Origin: an uncultured bacterium
Lineage (GTDB): Bacteria > Bacillota > Bacilli > Lactobacillales > Lactobacillaceae
Direction of reading: 5' to 3'
Assembly: GCA_905214235.1 (NCBI GenBank)
Contig: CAJMLF010000001.1
Location: 1-64,000 of the forward strand
Length of the DNA: 64,000 nucleotides
Part shown: one piece after another, positions 36,823 through 45,200 of the stretch
Position numbering within the stretch: the first letter of the stretch is position 1
Layout of the letters: the number at the start of each line of letters is the position of its first letter
Notes under the pieces: generated by a model
What the model saw: only the letters and a program-made list of their open reading frames with translations
What the model was told of the DNA's origin: nothing
The model's database searches: none
Position numbers and translations under genes: made by a program

Positions 36823-37131
36823 TCACTCTGTTACTATAATAGGAAGAAAAGCATTTTAAACATTCGTTTATATTCACTCTTGTTCATGCCTTGTTAAAAT
36901 AAATTCCCCTTTTTTACCCCTTTTAAAATTAAAGACCTGCCTCTTGGGAAAAGGCAGGTCAGCATTTGGATCTATATATATGTTACCAGATTAAGTTATT
37001 GATTACTATCGCTATTTCGGCAAATTTGATGATGTGCAAAGCGACGGCCCTTAATTGAGCCGCCGTTTTTTATTTATTCTGATAGTTAGGCCACCACTTA
37101 GCACGGAGCTGTTAATGCTTCTTCTGACATG
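36823..37131. other. Host-prophage junction, candidate attachment region
   Basis: A 309-bp stretch without a gene. It has a repeated ATTCACTCT (36821-36829 and 36872-36880), a hairpin GACCTGCC/GGCAGGTC (36934-36960) with a weak T-tail on the minus strand, and a second hairpin at 37039-37072 with TTTTTT on the plus strand. The att core should lie near 36815-36830, where DprA similarity stops; it cannot be defined without the other prophage end. Confidence 0.5.
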
Positions 37132-37890
37132 TCATGGTTTGAGCTTCTTTAAGTCATTGGTAGCCTTAAAAAACACATCACTGATTTCCAGCTTGTTGTT
37201 CTCGTTAGCACTAATGAGTTCTTTTTTAATACTTGCGATGACTTCTTGATTAGTTGGAACTGATACCATCGCATTTTCGAGGAGTTTTTGCATTCGTCCT
37301 GAAAACTCACTACTATAATCAAGCGTTTTTAACACAGTTTTTAGCTGATCGGTAATATGCTGACGATAGCCTTTAGTCAGTCCTTGATATGTAGTGTCAC
37401 TGGATAAGTCGTAGCCATTTGTCTTGGCCCGCTTAACTAGATTGGTGAACTCGGTTAATCGGCTTGGCGACTCGTACCCTTCCACCATAATAACGTCTAA
37501 GTCCGGTTTAGATAGCCTGAATTGCTCAAATTCCTTGTGGAAATCCTCCTTGTTAGAGGCGTCCAACTTTTCTTTCAGGTCATGTACGTCTTTCTCAAGC
37601 TTTTCAGTTCTCTTTTGTAATTTATCGAAATCATTTGGATCGATGCTAGGTGTTTCGGTTTCTGCTTTCTTATTTGAAGCAATTTTTATCCCCAAAAAGC
37701 TTATTTCCTTATTATCGAAGAATGCAGCCAAATTAGCAAAAATCATAAGTCCCCAGATTAGGAAAAGAATAACCAGACCAGCCAACGATTTCCAATCCAA
37801 TTTCTTTGTCTCCTCTAGCCAAAGAACAGCAAATAGATAGGCCGTTCCCAGAACCATGCCCACAAAATTACCGATCTTCTTCCATTTCAT
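37132..37890 (-). CDS. Prophage moron: two-helix membrane protein with coiled coil
   Basis: A 252-residue protein of unknown family. Two membrane helices (about residues 8-25 and 36-60) are followed by a cytoplasmic heptad-rich coiled coil (about 85-125, FDKLQKRTEKLEKDVHDLKE) and a charged helical C-terminal domain. It sits alone between the prophage end and the tail/lysis genes with its own -10 box and an upstream terminator, the classic place for morons affecting the lysogen. Superinfection exclusion or another membrane-linked defence is only an inference. GAGGTAAG precedes the ATG. Confidence 0.65.
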   Translation of the reverse strand: MKWKKIGNFVGMVLGTAYLFAVLWLEETKKLDWKSLAGLVILFLIWGLMIFANLAAFFDNKEISFLGIKIASNKKAETETPSIDPNDFDKLQKRTEKLEKDVHDLKEKLDASNKEDFHKEFEQFRLSKPDLDVIMVEGYESPSRLTEFTNLVKRAKTNGYDLSSDTTYQGLTKGYRQHITDQLKTVLKTLDYSSEFSGRMQKLLENAMVSVPTNQEVIASIKKELISANENNKLEISDVFFKATNDLKKLKP

Positions 37891-37902
37891 AAATCTTACC
37901 TC

Positions 37903-37983
37903 TAATCATAAAGCTTACTATTAAAAATTATACGAAAAAGAGCCAGCCTTTTCCACGACTGACTCAAGTAAGCTTTATGATTA
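37903..37983 (-). promoter_or_regulatory. Moron control region: inverted repeats, terminator and -10 box
   Basis: 17-bp perfect inverted repeats (37903-37919 and 37967-37983, arm TAATCATAAAGCTTACT) enclose 47 bp. Inside, on the minus strand, lie a GAGTCAG/CTGGCTC hairpin with TTTTT (terminator, about 37940-37966) and then TATAAT (about 37926-37931). The downstream arm is directly followed by the ribosome site of the moron. Confidence 0.6.
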
Positions 37984-38011
37984 TCTATATTATAGCATGC
38001 ATCTGAGAACA

Positions 38012-38055
38012 CAAAAAGACCCGGCAGACGCTTTCCACACGCCTCCGGGTCACGG
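38012..38055 (-). terminator. Terminator of prophage late operon
   Basis: GACCCGGAGGCGT...AGCGTCTGCCGGGTC hairpin followed by TTTTTGT on the minus strand. A smaller AAGAGG/CCTCTT hairpin with T-run lies at 38064-38088. Confidence 0.85.
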
Positions 38056-38122
38056 TTAAATTGAAAGAGGAATTTTCACCTCTTTTTTGTACTATAATAT
38101 ACTATTTATTTTTACTATGAAA

Positions 38123-38416
38123 TTATTTGGCTACAACAGTTAGCTGTTTTAGTGCGTTTCGATGACCAACGTCTACCTCTATCGCTTTAATGGATTTTGC
38201 CATTCCACTAGGTATATCAAGTGTTGCAGTAACATTTTGATATCCTCTTCCTCCTGGCGCAATCGTTTTACTGATCGATGTTCCTGGGATTGAAATTGTA
38301 ACAGAACCCGTACCGCTATTAACTACTTGCAATGTTACTTCTAATCTCGTATCTCCTAACGGCACAGGACTCGTGAAATCATACGATCCCCCACCGAAGG
38401 TCGAAATTTGTAAATT
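38123..38416 (-). pseudogene. C-terminal part of split tail protein
   Basis: The frame continues directly from the stop of the preceding tail gene, without a gap or shift, as NLQISTFGGGSYDFTSPV followed by an 80-residue beta-rich domain (LEVTLQVVNSGTGSVTISIP and onward). The first start codon is a GTG at 38365 with no ribosome site at proper spacing. It therefore looks like the C-terminal domain, perhaps receptor-binding, of one roughly 310-residue protein cut by a single TAA, unless the stop is read through. Confidence 0.65.
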
Positions 38417-39055
38417 TTAAAAAACGGTGACTGGCTTGGAAGGAGTAGCTGGCTGAGAAGGAGTAACTGGGGTATCGTCTTTTGATGTCGTACCACCTAA
38501 TAAAGTAATCATTTCTTCAATGGTTAATTTCCCAGAAGTACTGGTACTCTTTTTAATGGCATTAGCAAGTCCCGTATAAGCCTGAAGAACCGTTGTATAC
38601 ATAGGTAATTCACTACTACCACTATCAGCTCCCTTAACGACTATTTTCAGATTGTTGACTGTTGCAAATGTGCGAATCTCAATTAGGTCATCAGGCAGCT
38701 CGGTTCCAGGTTCATAGTGATTAGCTACATTAGTATCAATGATCCACCTGCCTTGTGAATAAAAAATATATGACGAACGAACTTTTTCTGGATTCTTAAA
38801 ATATAAGTACATGAAACCGGAAGTACTATCGGTAGGCTTATCAGAAGTGACAATAATGTCACTAATCTTAGTATGGGCAGGAATCGGCTTAGCCAACAAG
38901 TGTGTACTTACACCGCCTGACATGTCACCATTCCAGTATACGATTTCACTTGGAGTCAGTGCACTAACCATCTTAGGAATTGACAATTTGCCGGTTTTTC
39001 CAGTTTTACTCCTAATGGCATCAGCCAGCTCTGTCATCTCGCCGTCTAATGACAT
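38417..39055 (-). CDS. Tail/fibre protein with duplicated 'AIRxKTG' motifs
   Basis: A 212-residue virion protein. It has two copies of a helical motif seen in many phage tail fibres: LADAIRSKTGKTGKLSIPKM (residues 10-29) and LANAIKKSTSTSGKLTIEEM (about 163-182). A beta-rich domain lies between, then a Pro/Thr linker ending PSKPVTVF. The TAA stop is followed in frame by another domain. The start overlaps the end of the BppU-type gene region closely (4-bp gap). Confidence 0.7.
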   Translation of the reverse strand: MSLDGEMTELADAIRSKTGKTGKLSIPKMVSALTPSEIVYWNGDMSGGVSTHLLAKPIPAHTKISDIIVTSDKPTDSTSGFMYLYFKNPEKVRSSYIFYSQGRWIIDTNVANHYEPGTELPDDLIEIRTFATVNNLKIVVKGADSGSSELPMYTTVLQAYTGLANAIKKSTSTSGKLTIEEMITLLGGTTSKDDTPVTPSQPATPSKPVTVF

Positions 39056-39059
39056 TTGA

Positions 39060-41117
39060 TCACCACTTCCCGTTTAGGATTGCATCATCAACCCACTTTT
39101 TAATCTCGGCTTTATCCTCATCGGTCCAATAGTCAGTGCCTCGGATTGGGGTCTTGCCATCATTACCAGCTCTGCCTTGTGAAGGCTTTCCAGTGTCTCT
39201 TGAGCCAAGATACCAGTTGCCATTGGATCCGATATAAGGCGTATCTCCGTCCTTACCTGGTGCACCGTGAACACCTGGCTGGCCATCTTTACCTGGTTCA
39301 CCCTGTGGTCCTTGTACTCCACGAGATGGAAGATTGGTGTCCTGATCGCCGATAAACCAGTCGCCGTTATCGCCGATGTGTGGAGTAACCCCGTCTTTAC
39401 CATCTTGACCAGTCTTCCCAGTAGCACCCTGAGCGTGAGTCCCAGTGTCGTTATCGCCGATAAACCAGTTACCCGTGGTTTTATCAATGTGCGGGGTAAT
39501 CCCATCTTTACCGGTTTGGCCGGTTTTACCTTGCTCGCCTTGAGCGTGGACACCGGTATCTTTGTCACCTAAGAACCAGTCTCCAGTGGCAGTGTCAACG
39601 TGAGGGGTAGTCCCATCATAACCATTTTTTCCATCGTGACCAGCAGGGCCAGTAGCTCCTTGTGGTACCCCAAAACTAATGGCATAAGTCCCATCTTGAT
39701 CCTTAGTTAAAGTTGCGCTTGGGCTTTCGCCTTCACTAACGGGATACGCATTTGTCTTAACATTATCGAGACTGACGTTGTCAGGAATCACGATGCTTTT
39801 ACCATTGATCGTGATAATCCGTTTTTCAGTGTCTATAGTAATCTTAGGCAGATCGCTTTCCTTAGCTAAGCCACTAACACTTGGTAGCTCGGCCTTAGTG
39901 GCGTAGGTCTTACTAGCATCTGTCTTAGTAAGGTATCCAGCTAGATCAACCTTGCCGCCACTGGCTGCTTGTGCTAGCTTGCCATCGACTTCACTCTTAG
40001 TGTAGTATCCCGAGAGATCAACATTGCTTGGTAGCTCAATCTTCGTACCGTTGATGGTCAACGACTTCGTTTCCTGATCATATGTGATCTTGGGCAGTTC
40101 TTGCTTAGTCGCATATCCAGATAGGTCCACAGCAGCCGGAATGTCTATAGCAGTTCCATTAAGGGTTAACTTCCGAGCTTCTGAATCAAGACTAATTACC
40201 GGTACCGCCGACTTCTTAGCGTAGTCGTCCAGATCAGTCTTTTTAGCTAAGCCAGATACATCAGGAATTTCCTGCTTAGTGGCATACTTCTTGTCAGCGT
40301 CCGCAACTTTCAAGTAGCCAGTCAAATCTACTGTCCCACCAGTGGCGACCTTGCTGAGTTTGCCATCCATTTCAGCCTTAGTGTAATAGTTTGATAAGTC
40401 CACACTGGCCGGGAGATCAACCGCTACCCCATTGACGGTCAGTAACCGATGCTCGGCATCATAAGTGACTTGTGGGACCTCACCCTTTTTAGCATATCCA
40501 GATAGATCAACGCTTTCTGGAATGGTGAGCTCTTGGCCATTAATGTCTAGTACCCGGCTTCTTTCATCCAGAACGATCTTGGGCAGTTCGGTTTTCTTAA
40601 CATAGTCCCCAAGTTGACGTTGAATGTCGCTCTTTTTCGCATAATCCCGAAGATCAACATCGCCACTACCTGGGTGATTCTTCAGGAAGCTCTTAATCGT
40701 ATTTTCAACCGCTTCTTGAAAGTCAAATCGCTTAACAATTTCACCGGTCTTATCCTTAATATTTTCGTTAATCGTGAATTGAAGGACCTTTGATGGTGAT
40801 GGATAGATTGCCGTGTCCTTAGTCCCATCAAGGTTAGTCCATGTTTCCCAAATTTCCATTGAGTAGTTATCCGGTGGCAATTGGAAAAACTCATTACTAT
40901 CGATTAACAGGTTTACCCCATCGATCGTACATGGGTAGTCACCAATATATCCTGAATTATTAGCCACCTTAGCGGTGAAGGTATGCAATGTGTTAGCCCG
41001 CACCGGATCACCATAAATGTTACTTAAGTTGATATGAAAGTCAACGGTCGTATCGCCGTGCTTAAAAGCACTGACATCGATATCAACGCCTTCAATTGCG
41101 GTTCCTTTTAATGGCAT
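39060..41117 (-). CDS. BppU-like baseplate protein with collagen-like repeats
   Basis: A 685-residue baseplate/fibre protein. The N-terminal 130 residues resemble the BppU baseplate-upper-protein domain that attaches to the Dit/Tal core. Several 'DLSGYATK-ELPxI-YD-RxLTINGxxIxLP' modules follow (about 170-430). Then come collagen-like Gly-x-y stretches interspersed with 'GDWFIGDxDTGxxAQG' modules (about 480-660). Such trimeric rods carry receptor binding. GGAGGCG precedes the ATG. Confidence 0.78.
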   Translation of the reverse strand: MPLKGTAIEGVDIDVSAFKHGDTTVDFHINLSNIYGDPVRANTLHTFTAKVANNSGYIGDYPCTIDGVNLLIDSNEFFQLPPDNYSMEIWETWTNLDGTKDTAIYPSPSKVLQFTINENIKDKTGEIVKRFDFQEAVENTIKSFLKNHPGSGDVDLRDYAKKSDIQRQLGDYVKKTELPKIVLDERSRVLDINGQELTIPESVDLSGYAKKGEVPQVTYDAEHRLLTVNGVAVDLPASVDLSNYYTKAEMDGKLSKVATGGTVDLTGYLKVADADKKYATKQEIPDVSGLAKKTDLDDYAKKSAVPVISLDSEARKLTLNGTAIDIPAAVDLSGYATKQELPKITYDQETKSLTINGTKIELPSNVDLSGYYTKSEVDGKLAQAASGGKVDLAGYLTKTDASKTYATKAELPSVSGLAKESDLPKITIDTEKRIITINGKSIVIPDNVSLDNVKTNAYPVSEGESPSATLTKDQDGTYAISFGVPQGATGPAGHDGKNGYDGTTPHVDTATGDWFLGDKDTGVHAQGEQGKTGQTGKDGITPHIDKTTGNWFIGDNDTGTHAQGATGKTGQDGKDGVTPHIGDNGDWFIGDQDTNLPSRGVQGPQGEPGKDGQPGVHGAPGKDGDTPYIGSNGNWYLGSRDTGKPSQGRAGNDGKTPIRGTDYWTDEDKAEIKKWVDDAILNGKW
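39160..40580 (-). repeat. Modular intragenic repeats in baseplate gene
   Basis: Two repeat families are visible: collagen/GDWFIGD modules at about 39160-39650 (four to five diverged copies) and SGY-K-LP / LTINGxxI modules at about 39770-40580. They could recombine and change fibre length. Confidence 0.6.
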
Positions 41118-41129
41118 TGTTTCGCCTCC

Positions 41130-42575
41130 TTACTTCATAGTTACTTCAATTGTGTCGTCGTCAAAACGCTTGGCGGAGAAGTCATGGCAACGAATCGTGA
41201 TAGACGTGTCGCCATTTAACATCGGCATTGCTGGTCCATTAAATGGTTCAAACCAGTAGTCAACGTGCTGGCCTTCACCAAATTTGTCGTCATCTGACCA
41301 ACGGGCAATGACCTGTAGCTTACGTCCTACCAGATTACCGTCATACTTGAACCGACCGCCGAAGCCAGATACAGCAGAACCGTAAATATCAGCATGCTGT
41401 GCGGCTACGTCCTTCCGTTCGATAGGTGTTGTCTTGATTCGTTGTAGTTCCTTCTTTGCATTAACGTCATACAAGATAAGGTACTGGCTCTTCTTACCCA
41501 ATGCGTAATCACTGGTGAACCAGCCTGAAACATACAAGTCATTAGTGTCGACTGTGACCGACTTGCTGTCTAAGAAGGCTTCCGATTTATTAAGCGTAAT
41601 CGGTGCGGTGTAGTCAAGGAAGTTACCATTGCCGTCCTTATCATCGGTGTAGCGGAAGATAACCTTTAAGGTCTTGCCAGCCATACCAGATACATAGTCA
41701 AAACTTGCACTAAAACCGGATTTACCAGCCCCTGGAATATCAGGAAAAGTCTTAGATACGTCCGGCCGGTCAGTCAGGTTAACTGCTGCCCGTGCAAATT
41801 CATGACCATTATTATCGGTAATAATGACATAAGAAAATGGCTTGCCCTGTGTCTTATCACTGGCAAACCAACCATCTACTACTAACTTGTTATTTTCAAA
41901 GCGGTACCCGTCAAGGTGTCCACCTTGTGTAATCTTTGTTTGTGCCATTCGTGTAAACACCCCCGTTAAATCAATCGAACCGTCAATGTGCTCACCGTAA
42001 AAGTTATCAGTAAACTGCCAAGCACAGATAAAATTGCTGATACCTGGGAAGTAGCCCATTGCAGGTGAAGTAACCCCCGCAAGCGTAGGATAGGCCGCAA
42101 TCCACATGACAGCACCAGTAGCCGTGTGGATAGCTTCAAAGTCCCATAAACTAGCCATGCCGGAATACGAGTAAAAGACCGGTACATACCCAGCAGCTTT
42201 GATGCACTTCAAGAAGGCGATGGCTGCTTGTGTGTTGCTTGTTCGATAGCCCAATCGTTCTTCGTAATCTAGTACCAGTGGAGCGCCTTGCGGTAATCCC
42301 ATCTGGCGGGCACAGGTAATAGCGAGGTTAGCCTCAGATACGGCCTGATAACTATTCCCACGGAAACGGCTAAAGTGATAACCACTAACAGCCAATCCTT
42401 CATGCTTGATAGCAGCAATCTGGCCTGCACCATATCCGTTAGTCCAGCCCGTCCCTTCTGACAGCTTTACGATTCCACCTTTAACGCCCCGTGCTTTCCA
42501 GCGTTGCCAAAAATTGTAGTAGCAAGCCTGTGGCTGGAAAGCGGACACATCAAGCACATAGCCATAGTTAGCCAT
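41130..42575 (-). CDS. Endolysin, GH25 muramidase with two wall-binding repeats
   Basis: A 481-residue lysin cleaving the MurNAc-GlcNAc bond of peptidoglycan. GH25 domain at about residues 5-215 with catalytic residues in VLDVSAFQP (Asp9) and VLDYEE (Asp103/Glu105). Two repeats of about 115 residues follow (FENNKLVVDGWFASDKTQGK and SVTVDTNDLYVSGWFTSDYA), probably cell-wall-binding modules. No signal peptide, so holin-dependent release. The start overlaps the holin gene by 8 bp. Confidence 0.92.
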   Translation of the reverse strand: MANYGYVLDVSAFQPQACYYNFWQRWKARGVKGGIVKLSEGTGWTNGYGAGQIAAIKHEGLAVSGYHFSRFRGNSYQAVSEANLAITCARQMGLPQGAPLVLDYEERLGYRTSNTQAAIAFLKCIKAAGYVPVFYSYSGMASLWDFEAIHTATGAVMWIAAYPTLAGVTSPAMGYFPGISNFICAWQFTDNFYGEHIDGSIDLTGVFTRMAQTKITQGGHLDGYRFENNKLVVDGWFASDKTQGKPFSYVIITDNNGHEFARAAVNLTDRPDVSKTFPDIPGAGKSGFSASFDYVSGMAGKTLKVIFRYTDDKDGNGNFLDYTAPITLNKSEAFLDSKSVTVDTNDLYVSGWFTSDYALGKKSQYLILYDVNAKKELQRIKTTPIERKDVAAQHADIYGSAVSGFGGRFKYDGNLVGRKLQVIARWSDDDKFGEGQHVDYWFEPFNGPAMPMLNGDTSITIRCHDFSAKRFDDDTIEVTMK

Positions 42576-42957
42576 GAACTACCACTCCCGTCTGTGGTTC
42601 CTTATTGGGGTCAACAGTTGGGGTCAAGTCGCTCTTTTCGTAAGCAGCCTGGACAGCGTGTTCGACCGTTTCCTGGTGTACATCGAAGCCCTTGTCGGCT
42701 AAGGTACTACCGACGATTGTTGTTGCTTGCTTAAACTTATCATGCCCAGTAACGCCCTGGGTACTTACTAGCGAGCTAACAGCGTTGTCAGCTAACTGAT
42801 TAACCAGGCCCAGCAGTTCTTTTTCCTGCACGGTTTTAACGTGCTTTTGCTTAGCTACCATGACCGGCTTTAAGTATTTCCAGGCAAAAATAAAAAGCGC
42901 TGATAAAGCGCCGCTAGAGATTAACCAATATGCAACATCATTTATTAATTTCATCAT
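42568..42957 (-). CDS. LLH-family holin
   Basis: A 129-residue protein with one N-terminal membrane helix (about 9-29), then a cytoplasmic helical region ending KQATTIVGSTLADKGFDVHQ...EHAVQAAYEKS. That pattern is typical of the phage LL-H holin family found in lactobacillus phages. It forms membrane lesions that release the endolysin encoded next. GGAG lies 10 nt upstream of the ATG. Overlaps both neighbours. Confidence 0.85.
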   Translation of the reverse strand: MMKLINDVAYWLISSGALSALFIFAWKYLKPVMVAKQKHVKTVQEKELLGLVNQLADNAVSSLVSTQGVTGHDKFKQATTIVGSTLADKGFDVHQETVEHAVQAAYEKSDLTPTVDPNKEPQTGVVVHG

Positions 42958-43351
42958 CTTTAATTTTCTCCTTTTCCAGGATGCCTAAGTGGTCAAGCTT
43001 GTCAGACATTTGTCCGATCTTATTATTAAGTTCATCGATAATCTGACTTTGCTTGCCAACTTGTTCTCTTAGACTACCAATCGTTTTTGTTTGTTCTTTG
43101 ATGGTTGTATCTTGTTCATTCACTGTTTCTTCTAATTCATCAACCTTTTTTTGCAGTTTGATCGCCTGCTTTGCTGAACGGTCTCGTTCTTCAGTGAGAT
43201 TATCGATTCGTTTAAAAAGGTCTGGCGTATAGTGAGCGTACTCTTTTACCAAATCGGCATTATTCTTGTTAAGGGATTGCAAGTAAACGAGCGCACCGGT
43301 AATGATTGAACCTAAGACACCTCCACCAAGAAGTGAGTTTAGCCAGTGCAT
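42938..43351 (-). CDS. Lysis-cassette membrane/coiled-coil protein
   Basis: A 137-residue protein with one N-terminal hydrophobic segment (about 8-24) and a long heptad coiled coil (about 45-125, KLQKKVDELEETVNEQDTTI). It overlaps the holin gene by 20 bp. It could be a holin partner or antiholin. No named family recognised. Confidence 0.6.
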   Translation of the reverse strand: MHWLNSLLGGGVLGSIITGALVYLQSLNKNNADLVKEYAHYTPDLFKRIDNLTEERDRSAKQAIKLQKKVDELEETVNEQDTTIKEQTKTIGSLREQVGKQSQIIDELNNKIGQMSDKLDHLGILEKEKIKDDEINK

Positions 43352-43732
43352 TTATCTGACCTCCCCAAAATATGCCTCAAAAAGAATCTGTATAAAGACG
43401 AACCAACTAAGCAATGTCCCTAAGTGAAATGGTGTCATGAAATGCAAGTCACTAAAGGTAAAGAACACTGCATAAGCAAACCATAAGCCACCTAAAACAA
43501 TTAAGATAACCGTTTGAATAGCGCCTCGATTGATATTACATAAGCCAACTATCATTGCTAAGACTCCAACAGCAATCAGAATTACTGCCCATTGTGCATT
43601 ACCCATTTCATGAACCATGTGCATTACACGACTGCTATGGTCGTCCAATAACGCGTTACGCTGAACTAAAAGGTAGATACCAACTGCAATCGTTTCTAGC
43701 CCATTAAGGACTAAGAAAATATTACGTTTCAT
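43352..43732 (-). CDS. Four-helix prophage membrane protein
   Basis: A 126-residue protein with four hydrophobic segments (about 4-22, 47-65, 70-90, 98-120) and short loops. It directly abuts the coiled-coil gene (the stop codon is followed immediately by the next start region). Unknown; an additional holin-like or exclusion function is possible. Confidence 0.6.
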   Translation of the reverse strand: MKRNIFLVLNGLETIAVGIYLLVQRNALLDDHSSRVMHMVHEMGNAQWAVILIAVGVLAMIVGLCNINRGAIQTVILIVLGGLWFAYAVFFTFSDLHFMTPFHLGTLLSWFVFIQILFEAYFGEVR

Positions 43733-43743
43733 AGTATCACATC

Positions 43744-44241
43744 CTAGAGAGTCGTGAAGTAAACAGTGTGGAAAGTCAACAAAACATCATGTGTATACTG
43801 GCCGCCGCCAGTAGGAAGCTGCTGACAGTAGATACTAACATTTTCATTCCGAAAATGAACGAAAACATTTGCAACGCCGGTGGCTGCCCAGATTTCTTCA
43901 TCGCCATCTGCTTGAATCGCCTTTGGAAGGTCAATGACTTTTAAATCACCAGCACCCGCCGGTACATCTTTGCTGCATGCAAAAGCCAGCCGCAGCTCAA
44001 CAAGCTTAAAGCTCCCCATATCGGCTACCCGATAAGCACAGTTCATTCCGTTGTTTACGTGATCAAAATCGTAGCCGCCATTTTCATACTGGATGCCGTC
44101 ACGTTTCCAAGCTGATAGCTTACCTAGCTGGTCAGTTGTTGCAAGATTTTTTGGCTTATTTTGAATGATTGACCAATCAGAGCCGACCAGTAGGTTCTTA
44201 TTATCTTTATATCGTAAATAGGCTTTAGTAGCTTCAACCAT
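43744..44241 (-). CDS. Prophage structural protein, unknown
   Basis: A 165-residue soluble protein with a helical N terminus and a beta-rich remainder. I chose the second ATG (44241) because AAAGGAGGA lies 7 nt before it; the ATG at 44247 abuts that site. Position between tail fibre and lysis genes suggests a baseplate or tail accessory. No family recognised. Confidence 0.6.
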   Translation of the reverse strand: MVEATKAYLRYKDNKNLLVGSDWSIIQNKPKNLATTDQLGKLSAWKRDGIQYENGGYDFDHVNNGMNCAYRVADMGSFKLVELRLAFACSKDVPAGAGDLKVIDLPKAIQADGDEEIWAATGVANVFVHFRNENVSIYCQQLPTGGGQYTHDVLLTFHTVYFTTL

Positions 44242-44255
44242 ATTCATTCCTCCTT

Positions 44256-44441
44256 TTAGTGGTAGCGGACAAGGTTATCTAGGTTGTCCACTTTCTTTTC
44301 TAGCTTTGCAATACGGTCTACCAAGTCACCGTTCTTATCACCAAACCCAATTAATGATTCGATATCGGTCTCGGGGTAGACCTGCCGCTTATTGCCTTCG
44401 TCGTCTTCAACGAACAGCTTTACGTGTGTGTTAAAACTCAT
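44256..44441 (-). CDS. Small prophage protein with coiled-coil tail
   Basis: A 61-residue acidic protein with an N-terminal beta-like stretch (HVKLFVEDDEGNKRQVYPET) and a C-terminal heptad (LVDRIAKLEKKVDNLDNLV). AGGAGG precedes the ATG. Similar small proteins often accompany tail genes; function unknown. Confidence 0.6.
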   Translation of the reverse strand: MSFNTHVKLFVEDDEGNKRQVYPETDIESLIGFGDKNGDLVDRIAKLEKKVDNLDNLVRYH

Positions 44442-44452
44442 AATCTGACCTC

Positions 44453-44923
44453 CTAACCTGGCACAATCGATAAGTCTTTAATCTGGCATTCTGTATAACC
44501 CATGCGAGGTGTGTCTTCCTGCACCGTGCCTTGCGGTGAGTAAGACATACCAGCCGAATCCGTTCCTAAGTCACGAACCTTAAGGTTGATAGCCAACGAA
44601 CCAGAGCCTGCCCCTTCATAGTCAGACTCTTCAAACTTCAATCGCGTTTTTTCGATGTTAATCAAATGCGCGTGTAAATCCGGGAATGTGTGGTTCTCAA
44701 TATCTACGCGCGCATCAATGACTTCATTCGGTTGTGGAATTTGATTAAGTTGGGCGGCAAAACGAACTTCCCAACCGTCCGTAATGCCTTTCAGGTAGTT
44801 ACCTAAGTACTTACCGTAGTTGGCAAGCACCGACCAGTTGTGGTTCTTCTGTTCGTAAGCTTGTGAGTTTTGGAACGGCGACGGTTCGTACCAGATATCT
44901 AAGTCAGGCATTGAATCAGCCAT
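44453..44923 (-). CDS. Prophage tail-associated protein, unknown
   Basis: A 156-residue protein. The N-terminal half carries helical segments (NHNWSVLANYGKYLGNYLKG), the rest is beta-rich. Good GGAGGCGG site. Its place after the fibre gene suggests a structural role; no family recognised. Confidence 0.6.
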   Translation of the reverse strand: MADSMPDLDIWYEPSPFQNSQAYEQKNHNWSVLANYGKYLGNYLKGITDGWEVRFAAQLNQIPQPNEVIDARVDIENHTFPDLHAHLINIEKTRLKFEESDYEGAGSGSLAINLKVRDLGTDSAGMSYSPQGTVQEDTPRMGYTECQIKDLSIVPG

Positions 44924-44936
44924 TTAGACCGCCTCC

Positions 44937-45200
44937 TTATACAGTTGTGTTAGTTGTATCTGCAGCTTTCTTATCATCAGGTTGCAGGTACTTAAGTGCC
45001 TTAGCCTTAGCCAGATTCATCACGTCTGAAATTGTGACGTTGTCAAAGGTCTTATCCTTACCCAATTCGTCAGTCTTGATAGTCAAATTACAACTAACGT
45101 ATTCACCGTCAGAATCGTTACCGTACAAACCAACTTGAGCATCGGAAATCTTACCGTCAGCATCGTAGTCGTAGGTAAACTTATTCATGTAAATGTTCAT
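44937..45200 (-). CDS. Small acidic prophage protein
   Basis: An 87-residue acidic protein with a beta-strand-like N terminus (NKFTYDYDADGKISDAQVGLYG) and a helical C-terminal part. Its ATG shares a base with the stop of the preceding small ORF (TAATG) and AAGGAGA lies upstream, inside that ORF. Unknown function. Confidence 0.65.
   Translation of the reverse strand: MNIYMNKFTYDYDADGKISDAQVGLYGNDSDGEYVSCNLTIKTDELGKDKTFDNVTISDVMNLAKAKALKYLQPDDKKAADTTNTTV

Noticed and set aside
37425..37840. 138-codon ORF opposite the moron
   Set aside because: Ser/Leu-rich shadow of the coiled-coil frame with no start signal.
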